Source: Lysinibacillus sp. (GTDB taxonomy: Bacteria; Bacillota; Bacilli; Bacillales_A; Planococcaceae). From it: DNA of 45,745 nucleotides. Below are positions 25,509 to 34,402 of this stretch, one piece after another. The position numbers and the translations under genes were made by a program. Location: NCBI GenBank assembly GCA_031181585.1, contig JAPSKP010000007.1:25108-70852 (forward strand), in the 5' to 3' direction. Each line of letters starts with the position of its first letter. Position 1 is the first letter of the stretch. The notes beneath the pieces were generated by a model. The model did not search any database, had not been told where the DNA came from, and saw only the letters and a list, made by a program, of their open reading frames with translations.

Positions 25509-26606
25509 TTGAATACTATGACGAAACGCGCATATAACTTCAATGCCGGCCCATCTGCTTTACCATACGAAGTACTAGAAGCGGCACAACAAGAATTAGT
25601 AGATTTCCAAAACACAGGCATGTCCATTATGGAAATGAGTCACCGTAGTGCAACGTTTGAAGAAGTACATAACGGAGCAATCGAACGTTTACGTAAAATT
25701 TATAACATCCCTGAAAATTACGAAGTATTATTCCTTCAGGGCGGGGCAAGCCTGCAGTTTGCGATGATTCCAATGAACTTTCTGCAAGAAGGAAAAACAG
25801 CAAGCTACATCCAAACAGGCTCATGGTCTGAAAAGGCAATCAAAGAGGCAAAATTGTTTGGTACTGCTGTAGAAGCAGCTTCTACAAAAGAAAATAAATA
25901 CCGCAATATCCCTTCGGTTGAGGAGATTAAATGGAATGCGGACGATGCATATGTACATCTGACTTCTAACAATACAATTTTCGGAACACAGTGGAAGGTG
26001 TTCCCTGACACAGGAGATGTTCCTTTAGTAGCGGACATGTCTTCTGATATTTTATCTAAACGAGTAGATGTTTCAAAATTCGGGATTATTTATGCAGGGG
26101 CTCAGAAAAACCTAGGTCCTTCTGGTGTAACGGTTGTTATTATGCGTAAAGATCTGCTGGAAAAAGCAAACAAAAACATTCCAGCAATACTGAAATACTC
26201 AACGCATGCTGATAACAACTCCCTTTACAATACACCACCGACATTCGGGATCTACATGCTTGGAGAAGTGCTGAAATGGGTAGAAAGCAAAGGCGGTTTG
26301 GAACAGATTGAAAAGAATAACGAAGAGAAGGCAGCCTTGATCTATGATGTCATTGACCGTTCTAATGGATTCTATACAGGACATGCGGAAACAGGCTCCC
26401 GCTCACTAATGAACATTACATTCCGTGTGGCGGATGAGGCGCTTGAGAAACAATTCCTTGCTGAAGCGAAAGCTGCTGGATTTGTCGGCTTAAATGGCCA
26501 CCGCTCAGTCGGCGGCTGCCGCGCTTCTGCCTATAATGCCGTACCGCGTGAAGCGTGTCAGGCGCTAGCTGATTTTATGGTGAAATTCCAAAAGAATCAT
26601 CAATAA
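25509..26606 (+). CDS. serC: Phosphoserine aminotransferase
   Basis: A pyridoxal-phosphate enzyme that makes phosphoserine from 3-phosphohydroxypyruvate and glutamate (also active in PLP synthesis in some species). The start is TTG at 25509, 8 bases after AAGGAG, giving 365 residues; an ATG at 25518 has too long a gap and the 31 extra residues upstream lack a site. N-terminal YNFNAGPSALP, the cofactor lysine in YAGAQKNLGPSGV and the C-terminal GHRSVGGCRASAYNA are diagnostic. It is monocistronic, ending in a strong terminator. It works with serA at 32634. Confidence 0.96.
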   Translation: MNTMTKRAYNFNAGPSALPYEVLEAAQQELVDFQNTGMSIMEMSHRSATFEEVHNGAIERLRKIYNIPENYEVLFLQGGASLQFAMIPMNFLQEGKTASYIQTGSWSEKAIKEAKLFGTAVEAASTKENKYRNIPSVEEIKWNADDAYVHLTSNNTIFGTQWKVFPDTGDVPLVADMSSDILSKRVDVSKFGIIYAGAQKNLGPSGVTVVIMRKDLLEKANKNIPAILKYSTHADNNSLYNTPPTFGIYMLGEVLKWVESKGGLEQIEKNNEEKAALIYDVIDRSNGFYTGHAETGSRSLMNITFRVADEALEKQFLAEAKAAGFVGLNGHRSVGGCRASAYNAVPREACQALADFMVKFQKNHQ

Positions 26607-26634
26607 TCTAGAAAAGCCACTCTATTACAAAAAC

Positions 26635-26669
26635 AACCTCAGGGACAAACGCCCTGAGGTTATTTTTTT
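26635..26669 (+). terminator. serC terminator
   Basis: AACCTCAGGG (26635-26644) pairs with CCCTGAGGTT (26652-26661), followed by seven Ts. Confidence 0.92.
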
Positions 26670-26692
26670 ACTGGTTCTTCCCGTTCTCTTAC

Positions 26693-27628
26693 TTAAATTA
26701 AAGGCTTATAAAATGAGCGATTATCAAGCGGGAACAGCCTTTCTGTAAATTCTCCCGGCTTTGTTTTATCCAGCGCACGCGTCAGCATGTTCATTTTCGC
26801 ATCAATATTATCGATATAGTGCAGAATTTCCGCCTCTTGGATCATCGGTTTTTTAGGGCTTCCCCATTCTTCCTTCCCGTGATGGGACAATACCAAATGC
26901 TGAAGCAGCATTACTTCCTCACCCTCGATGTTTAATTCCTTAGCAGCCTGGCCAATTTCGTTTACCATAATCGTAATATGGCCAAGTAAATTTCCCTCTA
27001 CTGTATAAGCCGTACCGACAGGACCTGTCAATTCAATGACCTTTCCTACATCATGCAGGATAACGCCGGCATACATCAAATCCTTGTTCAAGGTCGGATA
27101 AAGCTCACAGATTGCTTTGCTCAAGCGGAGCATCGATACTACATGGTCAAGTAGTCCGGATGCATAATCATGGTGATTTTTAGTCGCTGCCGGATAAACC
27201 ATCAGGCTTTCTTGGTGCTTTTTAACGAGATGGCGAGTAATACGTGAAATGTGCGGATTTTTTATTTCAAAGAAAAATTGAGTTAGATCCTCGTATAACT
27301 GTTCTTTCGGAACGGAAGAAGTAGGAAGTAAATCACTGATCTGAATATTATCATCCGGTCTTGCCACACGAATTTGCTTAATTCGCAATTGGTTTTTCCC
27401 TCGATAATCGTGAATCTCTCCCCCTACACGGACAATCACCTGCGCTCGATACGTTTGTTCATGCTCTTCGTTCGTATCCCACAGCTTTGCCTCAATGTCA
27501 CCACTGCGGTCTTGGAGAATAAGTGACATAAAAGGCTTACCTACTGTTGTAACACCTTTTTTTGCTTCTTTTATTAATAAAAATTGATCTACCTGTTCCC
27601 CTACCTGGAGTTTCGTAATCCCTTTCAC
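26693..27628 (-). CDS. yhaM: 3'-5' exoribonuclease YhaM
   Basis: A cytoplasmic exonuclease of the YhaM/Cbf1 family: an N-terminal OB-fold (about 10-90) with [13 protein letters not shown], and a C-terminal HD domain (about 160-290) with [20 protein letters not shown] and LVLSHHG. The length of 311 fits the family (314). A GTG at 27628 follows AAAGGAG at 9 bases and begins VKGITKL, like the B. subtilis start; a TTG at 27634 is too close. The prsA-yhaM linkage is conserved though serC is inserted between. Confidence 0.94.
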   Translation of the reverse strand: MKGITKLQVGEQVDQFLLIKEAKKGVTTVGKPFMSLILQDRSGDIEAKLWDTNEEHEQTYRAQVIVRVGGEIHDYRGKNQLRIKQIRVARPDDNIQISDLLPTSSVPKEQLYEDLTQFFFEIKNPHISRITRHLVKKHQESLMVYPAATKNHHDYASGLLDHVVSMLRLSKAICELYPTLNKDLMYAGVILHDVGKVIELTGPVGTAYTVEGNLLGHITIMVNEIGQAAKELNIEGEEVMLLQHLVLSHHGKEEWGSPKKPMIQEAEILHYIDNIDAKMNMLTRALDKTKPGEFTERLFPLDNRSFYKPLI

Positions 27629-27634
27629 GAACAA

Positions 27635-27952
27635 TCGCTCCTTTACTAACTGTTAAATCACTGTCCTGTGTTTCTACTCTCTTATTGTATCATGCCTTCG
27701 TTTCCCTTTTCGATTGAAAAGGACGTATTTCCAAAATTTTAAAACGCAGCCTGAAGAGGGATAATATGATGCTTAGTCAAAACGCATAGCCCCCCCTCAA
27801 AAAATAGGAGATTCAACATTTATTATATTTCCTCCAGCGTTCATGAACATGCCATATTTTCGAAAATCTCCGACATTATGCAGTTAGTTCTGTGAATTAA
27901 TGAGAAATTTCATGTATAATAGTTGTATCTTGTAAAATAAAGGGTGAGTAAA
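27635..27952. other. Gap between yhaM and yhzD
   Basis: It includes the 12-base palindrome ATTTTCGAAAAT at 27856-27867 and the yhzD promoter (TATAAT at 27915-27920, weak TGTGAA-type -35 18 bases upstream). Nothing else is recognisable. Confidence 0.4.
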
Positions 27953-28138
27953 ATGGAAAACTATCGATTCACTGCATTTGAAAAGACGGGGGAAACATTG
28001 TTTGATGAAGTATGGACTTTTGAAAATGATGATGTGGCCAAAATCGAAGGCCAAAAACAAATTGAAGAAAAAGGTATTGCTGAAAAGACACATCGCCTAG
28101 TAAACAAGTCTGGAAAATTAATCTTATTTCATGTGTAA
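27953..28138 (+). CDS. yhzD: YhzD-like small protein
   Basis: A 61-residue protein (MENYRFTAFEKTGETLFDEV... HRLVNKSGKLILFHV) resembling B. subtilis YhzD, an uncharacterised small cytoplasmic protein in the same chromosomal area. The ATG at 27953 follows AGGGTGA; a GTG at 27944 has no ribosome site. A TATAAT lies upstream and a two-way terminator just after. The function is unknown. Confidence 0.83.
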   Translation: MENYRFTAFEKTGETLFDEVWTFENDDVAKIEGQKQIEEKGIAEKTHRLVNKSGKLILFHV

Positions 28139-28161
28139 TCCTACATATGCCTAATTGTAAG

Positions 28162-28197
28162 AAATAGACAGCCTCCCGTGCGAGAGACTGTCTATTT
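28162..28197. terminator. Bidirectional terminator after yhzD
   Basis: AAATAGACAG (28162-28171) pairs with CTGTCTATTT (28188-28197), serving yhzD and the converging 389-residue gene. Confidence 0.85.
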
Positions 28198-29367
28198 TTA
28201 TTGCATTCGTCTAATGACTTGATAAAGTTCCTCATTTGTTGGCACTTGTAAATACATGCGGGCTCGTACAATACGCATCAGCTCGTGCTCAATTAGAGAG
28301 TTCGCATAACCTTCGCGGTGATCTGAAGCGTGCATTTTGCGAAGTTCATCTTGCATGTCATAGTCTTCGCTGAAATTGTTCAATGCCTGCTGCAATTCCT
28401 GTTCATTCAACAGGAATTCCTCAGCCGCAATTGCTAGCTGCTTATTGAATATATTCAGCATCTTCGCTGTATCATCCTTGATGAAGAAATCTAATACCCG
28501 CTTAACAATCTTCGTAGCCAGCATACTTCCGATAATTAGCCCAACGATTCCGCCTATCAGACTGATTACAGCCGTGCTGACGTTCGGGATGTTTAAACCG
28601 ATGCCGCCTCCAATCAGTAACCCAATCATACTCCCCATCACACTTGCAGCAGTTTTGGAGACATTTTTAAATAGTTGAGCAGGTGACATCTCACCTTTTA
28701 TTGTCCGTACAATATCAATGCTTGACATCACACCTGTAACGAGCGCGCCTGTGACAACATTTGCATTTAGTAAGGTAATGGTTTTTTTTGCTACTACAGA
28801 GCTATACATCGCTTTTTTTGTTGCTTTAGCCGCGACTTTTTTTACGATGACTTTTGCTCCGTTTGTTCTCACTACATCTTCCAAACCATCACCTACATGC
28901 AGTTTCCGGCCCTCATAAACCTCGATGTCATGAACAGAGATGAGTTCTTCTACAAACGCTTCGCCTATAACAGCAAGACCTGTCATGACCGCATTTTCCA
29001 TCGCTTCTTCACGGGATGACCCGTTCCACTTGCTTTGCGCAAATGCAAGGGCTGTACTTATGCCAATCAATTCTTTTTCAAAGAAAATACGGCCCCGCTC
29101 GTCTATTTTTAAATTCCTGATATTACCTGTTTCGGCAATATGACGGGCTTGTATATACGTAAAAGCGCCTTGTTTAATTGAAGCCATCTCATGAAAGTAT
29201 TGAAAGACTTGATCAAACTGCTCAAGGGGCACTTCAAAATAAAACCGCTTCTCATCCTGCAGCATTGCAAGCTCTGCCTCACATACAGCAATGGTCTCTT
29301 CAGCTGTAGGACAGTATATATTATGAATGAGCTGGCCTTCCTGAAGACGTTGTAATGTTTGTTCCAT
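28198..29367 (-). CDS. Unknown protein with glycine-zipper membrane segments
   Basis: A 389-residue protein whose family I do not recognise. Two adjacent hydrophobic, glycine-rich segments (about 241-260, SMIGLLIGGGIG; and 265-287, LIGGIVGLIIG) form a glycine-zipper hairpin. The N-terminal 120 residues look soluble with acidic stretches; the middle (170-200) is strongly basic; the C-terminal 100 residues are helical and charged. The ATG follows GGAGGG. It is followed by a terminator and upstream is an unrelated enoyl-CoA hydratase gene, so it is probably a single gene. Pore- or vesicle-related roles are speculation. Confidence 0.75.
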   Translation of the reverse strand: MEQTLQRLQEGQLIHNIYCPTAEETIAVCEAELAMLQDEKRFYFEVPLEQFDQVFQYFHEMASIKQGAFTYIQARHIAETGNIRNLKIDERGRIFFEKELIGISTALAFAQSKWNGSSREEAMENAVMTGLAVIGEAFVEELISVHDIEVYEGRKLHVGDGLEDVVRTNGAKVIVKKVAAKATKKAMYSSVVAKKTITLLNANVVTGALVTGVMSSIDIVRTIKGEMSPAQLFKNVSKTAASVMGSMIGLLIGGGIGLNIPNVSTAVISLIGGIVGLIIGSMLATKIVKRVLDFFIKDDTAKMLNIFNKQLAIAAEEFLLNEQELQQALNNFSEDYDMQDELRKMHASDHREGYANSLIEHELMRIVRARMYLQVPTNEELYQVIRRMQ

Positions 29368-29442
29368 TATTGACCCTCCATTTTTCAGTCCTTCATAATC
29401 ATAATTATTTGCACTGCTGCTGTACAGGTTTTTGTATAAATT

Positions 29443-29480
29443 AAAAAGGATGCCTCGAGTAAAACGAGATATCCTTTTTT
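29443..29480 (-). terminator. Terminator of the enoyl-CoA hydratase gene
   Basis: AAAAAGGAT and ATCCTTTTTT form a stem around an inner CTCG/CGAG pair; on the minus strand a T-run follows. Confidence 0.82.
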
Positions 29481-29484
29481 CATA

Positions 29485-30276
29485 TTACTTCCCTATGAAC
29501 TCTGGCGAACGTTTCTCAACGAATGCCTTGATACCTTCTAGGTGGTCTTTCGTATGACGCATAGCCGTCTGTCCTTTCGCTTCCCCTTCGAGAATCGCTT
29601 CAAGCTCCGGCAGCTTCGCATTATGCAATATTTTCTTAGATTCCAGCATAGCAGCAATCGGTGAGGCAATTAGCTTCCCAACAATTTGATCTACTGTTGC
29701 AGCCGAGGTTCCGTTTGGTACATTATAATCAATTAGCCCAAGAGATAGCGCATCTTCACCATTTAGTACCTTGCCCTCCCAAATCATTTGTTTTGCTTTC
29801 GGCGTACCTAAGCGTTCCTTCATGAAGAAATGTCCTCCGCCGTCTGGAATTAACCCGATGCCAATGAAATTCATCGCAAGTTTACTCGTTTCTTCCGCAA
29901 CAATGATATCGCTGGCAAGAGCGAGACTAAAACCCAGCCCAGCTGAGGCACCATGAATTTGTGCTACAGTAATCATCGGTAATGTGTAGTATGCTTTTAC
30001 TAAGCGGGATATATCCCCCATAATATCCCCAAAGTCTGAGAGGTCACTGGATGCAAGCATCATTTTCACATCGCCTCCTGCTGAAAACACCTTACCTTCG
30101 CCCTTCACGACTAAGACTTGCACATCTTTTTCATTATGTAGCGATTCAAAGCAGTCCGCTAGCTCTCGCATCATCGTAAAGTCCATTGCATTCATAGCAT
30201 TCGGTCGATTTAATGTCAAAATCGCTTTTCTTTCTAAAATTTCCAATACAATTGTTTCATAATTCATTTTCTCCAC
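29485..30276 (-). CDS. Enoyl-CoA hydratase/isomerase family protein
   Basis: A crotonase-fold enzyme of 263 residues, probably acting in fatty-acid beta-oxidation. Oxyanion-hole motifs are FSAGGDVKMML (about 64-74) and HGASAGLGFSLALASD (about 113-128). At the usual catalytic positions it has IGLIPDGGGHFFM, where hydratases often have glutamate, so the exact reaction (hydration, isomerisation or other) is open. A FadR-like palindrome lies just upstream of the ribosome site. It lies 51 bases after a KstD-like gene on the same strand and may be part of one unit. Confidence 0.87.
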   Translation of the reverse strand: MEKMNYETIVLEILERKAILTLNRPNAMNAMDFTMMRELADCFESLHNEKDVQVLVVKGEGKVFSAGGDVKMMLASSDLSDFGDIMGDISRLVKAYYTLPMITVAQIHGASAGLGFSLALASDIIVAEETSKLAMNFIGIGLIPDGGGHFFMKERLGTPKAKQMIWEGKVLNGEDALSLGLIDYNVPNGTSAATVDQIVGKLIASPIAAMLESKKILHNAKLPELEAILEGEAKGQTAMRHTKDHLEGIKAFVEKRSPEFIGK

Positions 30277-30283
30277 CCCTTTT

Positions 30284-30295
30284 ATGAATATTCAT
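30284..30295. promoter_or_regulatory. FadR-like palindrome before the enoyl-CoA hydratase gene
   Basis: ATGAATATTCAT is a perfect 12-base palindrome, extended by a further ATTCATT. It is very similar to the site before lcfB and fits the TGAATGA half-site of FadR operators. Confidence 0.5.
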
Positions 30296-30327
30296 TCATT
30301 ATTTTCGACACTTTCTTGTAAAACCCT

Positions 30328-31974
30328 TTAATTGCTTAAATATTTCCCTACTTGCCGTCCTGTGAAGAGGCATCCTCCCAAGAAGGTACCTTCCAGCGAA
30401 CGATAGCCATGGACACCGCCGCCGCCAAAACCACATGCTTCTCCTGCAGCAAACAAACCAGGAATTCTTTCACCGCCTTCATTCAGCACTTCCCCGTCAA
30501 GGTTCGTTTGTAAACCCCCAAGTGTTTTCCGTGTCAAAATATTTAATCTAACAGCGATTAAAGGCCCTGCCTTCGGATCGAGAATTTTATGAGGCTTTGC
30601 TACACGAATGAGTTTATCACCTATATAATTACGAGCGCCTCGTATGGCCGTTACCTGTGCGTCTTTCGTAAACGAATTTTCCATCTCTCGATCCCGTGCC
30701 AAAATCTGATTTTTTATATGCAGGAATTCTAGATTTTCATTGCCTGCCAGCTGATTCATTCCCTCGACTAATGCCTTAAGACTATTGGCGATTATGAAAT
30801 CTTCACCATGTTCCTTAAAAGCCTGAACAGAAGCAGGAGGCCCAGGAAGAGCGCGCCTAATAACATCCCGGACACTTTTATTTGTAAGATCTAAATTTTG
30901 TTCGGAGCCTGACAGTGCAAATTCCTTTTCGATAATTTTTTCCGTTAAGATGAACCACGAATAGTCATACCCTGTTTTTTGTATAGCCTCTAATGTGCTC
31001 AGCGTATCGAATCCCGGAAAATTTGGTGCTGTAAAGCGGTTGCCTTTTGCATCAAACCACATGGAAGATGGACCCGGCAGAATACGGATTCCGTGGTTTT
31101 GCCAAATCGGATTCCAGTTTTTCAATCCTTCTGTATAATGCCACATTCTATCTCTATTCACGAGACGGCTGCCAATATTCTCTGCTATTTCAAGCATACT
31201 GCCATCTACATATGCAGGTACGCCAGCCACCATTTTTTTCGGTGGAAGTCCAAGCCTGGATGGCCAATTTTTCCTTACAAGATCCAGGTTGGCCCCGATT
31301 CCGCCGCTTGCGATCACAACAGCATCCCCATGGTATTCAAAGTCTCCTATTTCAACTCTCGAGCTTTCCTTCCCTCTGTCCACATCGCTTGGCTCCAGCT
31401 GTTTCCCAGTAATTCCGACTACTGTTCCATTCTCCACTAATAAATCGGTTACTTTATGACGGGGCTTATACTCTACACCACCGCTTTTAACGGCATCTAT
31501 TACCTTTTGAGCAAAAGGTTCAACAAGACCCGGACCTGTCCCCCATACAATATGGAATCGTGGAACAGAATTTCCATGTCCGCCTGCCAAGCTTCCCCCA
31601 CGCTCGGCCCATCCGACTACAGGGAAGAACTTGATTCCTTTAGACTTCAACCATGCATATTTTTCACCCGCTGCAAACTCCACATAAGCTTTGGCCCATT
31701 GATATCCCCATGAATCCTCATCACCCAGTCGATCAAAGCCAGCTGTTCCTAACCAGTCCTGCCATGCCAGTTCATGACTATCCTTGATGCCCATTCTTCG
31801 TTGTTCAGGTGAATCCACTAAAAACAAACCACCAAACGACCAAAACGCCTGCCCGCCGATAGAGGATGCCGGCTCTTGATCGACAAGCAGCACCTTTTTC
31901 CCTTTATCAATCAGTTCACATACAACTGTCAGCCCCGCAAGGCCTGCCCCTACCACAATTACATCGTATTTCAT
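30328..31974 (-). CDS. FAD-binding dehydrogenase (KstD/fumarate-reductase family)
   Basis: A 548-residue flavoprotein. The N-terminus has the dinucleotide motif VVGAGLAGLTVVCELIDKG and DQE, and the C-terminus has GLFAAGEACGFGGGGVHGYR followed by GTFLGGCLFTGR, the FAD end-motif of this group. It belongs to the putative FAD-binding dehydrogenases related to 3-ketosteroid dehydrogenase; its substrate is unknown. The ATG follows GGGGGTATGGG. It precedes an enoyl-CoA hydratase gene on the same strand, which suggests a lipid or aliphatic-acid substrate, but that is inference. Confidence 0.85.
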   Translation of the reverse strand: MKYDVIVVGAGLAGLTVVCELIDKGKKVLLVDQEPASSIGGQAFWSFGGLFLVDSPEQRRMGIKDSHELAWQDWLGTAGFDRLGDEDSWGYQWAKAYVEFAAGEKYAWLKSKGIKFFPVVGWAERGGSLAGGHGNSVPRFHIVWGTGPGLVEPFAQKVIDAVKSGGVEYKPRHKVTDLLVENGTVVGITGKQLEPSDVDRGKESSRVEIGDFEYHGDAVVIASGGIGANLDLVRKNWPSRLGLPPKKMVAGVPAYVDGSMLEIAENIGSRLVNRDRMWHYTEGLKNWNPIWQNHGIRILPGPSSMWFDAKGNRFTAPNFPGFDTLSTLEAIQKTGYDYSWFILTEKIIEKEFALSGSEQNLDLTNKSVRDVIRRALPGPPASVQAFKEHGEDFIIANSLKALVEGMNQLAGNENLEFLHIKNQILARDREMENSFTKDAQVTAIRGARNYIGDKLIRVAKPHKILDPKAGPLIAVRLNILTRKTLGGLQTNLDGEVLNEGGERIPGLFAAGEACGFGGGGVHGYRSLEGTFLGGCLFTGRQVGKYLSN

Positions 31975-32175
31975 CCCATACCCCCAGTACTTGTATAATA
32001 CTTACTTTCTAGGGCCATCATTCCTTTCCCTGCCCTTCTTGACAAAATTGTGACTGTTTGTGAATGTTCGTTTTGTTGTTCGTTACGATTACATGAATTA
32101 CATATTTGAATTTTCTGCAAATTAAGCGATATAAGCAGTTAAAGTGAACGATAACGCTTTCATACATTATACTTA

Positions 32176-32218
32176 AAAGCGAACATTATAAAGCGTTTAA
32201 ATAAATATAGTTCGTATT
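32176..32218. promoter_or_regulatory. CGAAC inverted motif upstream of serA
   Basis: CGAAC (32180-32184) within TTAAAAGCGAACATTA and GTTCG (32210-32214) are 25 bases apart, with AT-rich flanks. Additional GTTCG pentamers lie at 32066-32070 and 32078-32082. The core resembles PurR boxes (CCGAAC), though B. subtilis pairs usually have slightly closer arms. Confidence 0.45.
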
Positions 32219-32274
32219 TTAAGTTGATGTTCCTATGAAATAAACAGTATTTTTAATTTTTTTTATAAATCTTG

Positions 32275-32303
32275 TTGACAGAAGTGAACAATCGGATTAT
32301 GAT
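32275..32303 (+). promoter_or_regulatory. serA promoter
   Basis: A perfect TTGACA (32275-32280), a 17-base spacer and TATGAT (32298-32303). Confidence 0.85.
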
Positions 32304-32310
32304 GTTAACA

Positions 32311-32606
32311 AATTTAATCAAGAGCAAATATGAAGATGGAGACATGCTCTTCGAATTTCTTTCTCAAGAGAGCCGGTGGTTGGTGCAAACCGGTGTTAGG
32401 ATCGAATTGGGTTCAACTCCTGAATAGATAGGCGGAAATATAGTATGCCTATCCGTCACATGCACGTTACGCAGTTGAACGAAGGTTGCAGACTTTTTAT
32501 TCAGAAAATTCCTGCAACGAAAAAGGGTGGCACCGCGTAAGTATGTTCATTAACAGCCTTTCGCCCCTTACACATTGCTGTAAGGGGACGGGAAGGCTTT
32601 TTATTT
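32311..32606 (+). ncRNA. T-box riboswitch (serine) of serA
   Basis: The hallmark T-box AGGGTGGCACCGCG is at 32524-32537. It is followed by a terminator: AGCCTT...CCCCTTACA pairs with TGTAAGGGG...AAGGCT (about 32555-32597), then Ts. Upstream, stem I contains a GCCGGTGGTTGGTG apical region and a specifier loop with TCC (32418-32420), a serine codon, in CAACTCCTGAA. Uncharged tRNA-Ser should stabilise the antiterminator and turn on serA when serine is scarce. The codon assignment is by reading; AAC next to it would be Asn but fits the gene less well. Confidence 0.92.
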
Positions 32607-32633
32607 TATATTCAAAAGGAGCGAAATAATCAA

Positions 32634-34256
32634 ATGGCAACAGAAACAATTGAGAAAGCAACAAAAACGATTAACGTATTCATCGCAGACCCACTAAGCG
32701 AGGATGGGATCCAGCCGCTTCGCCTGGAAAATGAATTAGACTTAAATGTCATCATCGACACTGGTTTAACACCGGAGCAATTAAAAGAAAAAATTGCAGA
32801 TGTCGAAGTGTTATTAGTGCGTTCTCAAACAACAGTAACACGCGAAATTATCGAGTCTGCTAAAAAGTTGAAATTAATCGGGCGTGCCGGAGTAGGCGTC
32901 GATAACATCGACTTAACTGCAGCAACAGAGCATGGGATTATCGTAGTGAACGCACCAGACGGCAACACAAACTCTGCTGCTGAGCACACTGTAGCGATGA
33001 TGACATCATTAGCCCGTCACATTCCGCAAGCATTCAACACATTAAAGAATGGCAAATGGGACCGCAAATCTTATGTTGGTGTAGAGTTAAAAAACAAAAC
33101 ATTAGGTGTAGTCGGATTTGGACGTATCGGTGCTGAAGTAGCTTACCGTGCGAAAGGCTCTCGTATGAATGTTATGGCATATGACCCGTTCCTATCTGAG
33201 GAACGTGCTGCAGAGCTTGGTGTAACAAAAGCTACAGTAGAAGAAATCTGTGCACAAGCGGAGTTTATTACTGTGCATACACCACTTCTGCCAGAAACAC
33301 GTAACCTGATTAACAAAGAGAAATTTGCAATGATGAAAGACGGCGTAAGAATTATTAACTGTGCGCGCGGCGGAATTATCAATGAAGATGATCTGTATGA
33401 TGCAATCATACAAGGAAAAGTGGCCGGTGCTGCCCTTGACGTATTCGTAGAAGAGCCTGCAACAGATCACAAACTACTTACGCTGCCGCAAGTAATCGCA
33501 ACACCTCACCTTGGCGCTTCAACTGTAGAAGCTCAGGAATCTGTAGCGGTAGATGTATCAAACGACATTATTAAATTCTTTAAAACAGGCACAGTAACAA
33601 ACCCTGTCAATATGCCTTCTATTCCAAAGGAAAAGCTTGCTGAAGTAGAGCCATTCTTTGCACTAGCTGAAAAGCTTGGAAAATTCCTTATCCAAGTATC
33701 AGAAGGTACAGTAAAAGAATTAAATATTTCTTATGCTGGTGAAGTTGCAAACTATGATGTTCGCCCATTGACTGCCAACACAATCAAAGGATTATTATCA
33801 ACAAATCACGGCACACATGTAAACGATGTAAATGCCCGTTACCTAGCTGAACGTGTAGGCATTAAAATTAATGAACATAAAACAACAACAGCAAAAGGCT
33901 TCACGAATTTAGTTACAGTAGAAGTGAAAACAGAAACAGAAACACATGTAGTCGCTGGCACACTTCTAAACGGTCTTGGTGCACGGATCGTAAAAGTGGA
34001 AGGTTTCGTAGTCGATGTTATTCCGCAAGGTAATCTTCTTTATATTAAAAATACAGATAAGCCAGGTGCAATCGGCCGCGTAGCTACGAAATTAGCTGAA
34101 AAGGATATTAACATCGCGACGATGCAAGTTGGCCGCAACGACATTGGCGGTTCAGCTGTCATGATGCTTGTAGTAGACAATGAAGTAACAGAAGAAGATC
34201 TGGTCTACGTGGGCCAGCTTGAAAATATCGATGAAGTAAAGTCAATTACACTTTAA
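32634..34256 (+). CDS. serA: D-3-phosphoglycerate dehydrogenase
   Basis: The first enzyme of serine synthesis, oxidising 3-phosphoglycerate with NAD. A 540-residue long-form protein: NAD-binding [13 protein letters not shown] (near 160), the substrate segment [11 protein letters not shown], the catalytic HLGAST (near 290), an intervening allosteric domain and a C-terminal ACT domain (about 470-540, [15 protein letters not shown]) for serine feedback. The ATG lies 12 bases after AAAGGAG. It is controlled by a serine T-box and a promoter-proximal CGAAC motif, and ends in a terminator. It is monocistronic and works with serC. Confidence 0.97.
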   Translation: MATETIEKATKTINVFIADPLSEDGIQPLRLENELDLNVIIDTGLTPEQLKEKIADVEVLLVRSQTTVTREIIESAKKLKLIGRAGVGVDNIDLTAATEHGIIVVNAPDGNTNSAAEHTVAMMTSLARHIPQAFNTLKNGKWDRKSYVGVELKNKTLGVVGFGRIGAEVAYRAKGSRMNVMAYDPFLSEERAAELGVTKATVEEICAQAEFITVHTPLLPETRNLINKEKFAMMKDGVRIINCARGGIINEDDLYDAIIQGKVAGAALDVFVEEPATDHKLLTLPQVIATPHLGASTVEAQESVAVDVSNDIIKFFKTGTVTNPVNMPSIPKEKLAEVEPFFALAEKLGKFLIQVSEGTVKELNISYAGEVANYDVRPLTANTIKGLLSTNHGTHVNDVNARYLAERVGIKINEHKTTTAKGFTNLVTVEVKTETETHVVAGTLLNGLGARIVKVEGFVVDVIPQGNLLYIKNTDKPGAIGRVATKLAEKDINIATMQVGRNDIGGSAVMMLVVDNEVTEEDLVYVGQLENIDEVKSITL

Positions 34257-34327
34257 TCTTTCAACAAGGAATAAGAGTACTTGCTCTCTCCAGAAGCAAT
34301 ACGTTTGAAGTAAATATTTATCAAGAA

Positions 34328-34375
34328 AAACAGAGCTCCCTGGAAAGTTTCGACTTTCTGGAGAGCTCTGTTTAT
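34328..34375 (+). terminator. serA terminator
   Basis: A long stem (AAACAGAGCTC with GAGCTCTGTTT, inner TGGAAAGT with ACTTTCTGG) with a TTCG loop and Ts after it. Confidence 0.9.
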
Positions 34376-34402
34376 TTCAAAATAACATATAGAAATTCTA
34401 CG

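Larger units (their letters stand above)
31975..32633. other. Intergenic region with serA control elements
   Basis: Upstream of serA this holds several CGAAC/GTTCG pentamers, a strong promoter and a T-box leader. Between 31975 and 32060 nothing else is evident. Confidence 0.6.

Noticed and set aside
27781-27800. C-run near 27790 as a possible regulatory element
   Set aside because: It has no inverted or repeated partner; simple sequence only.
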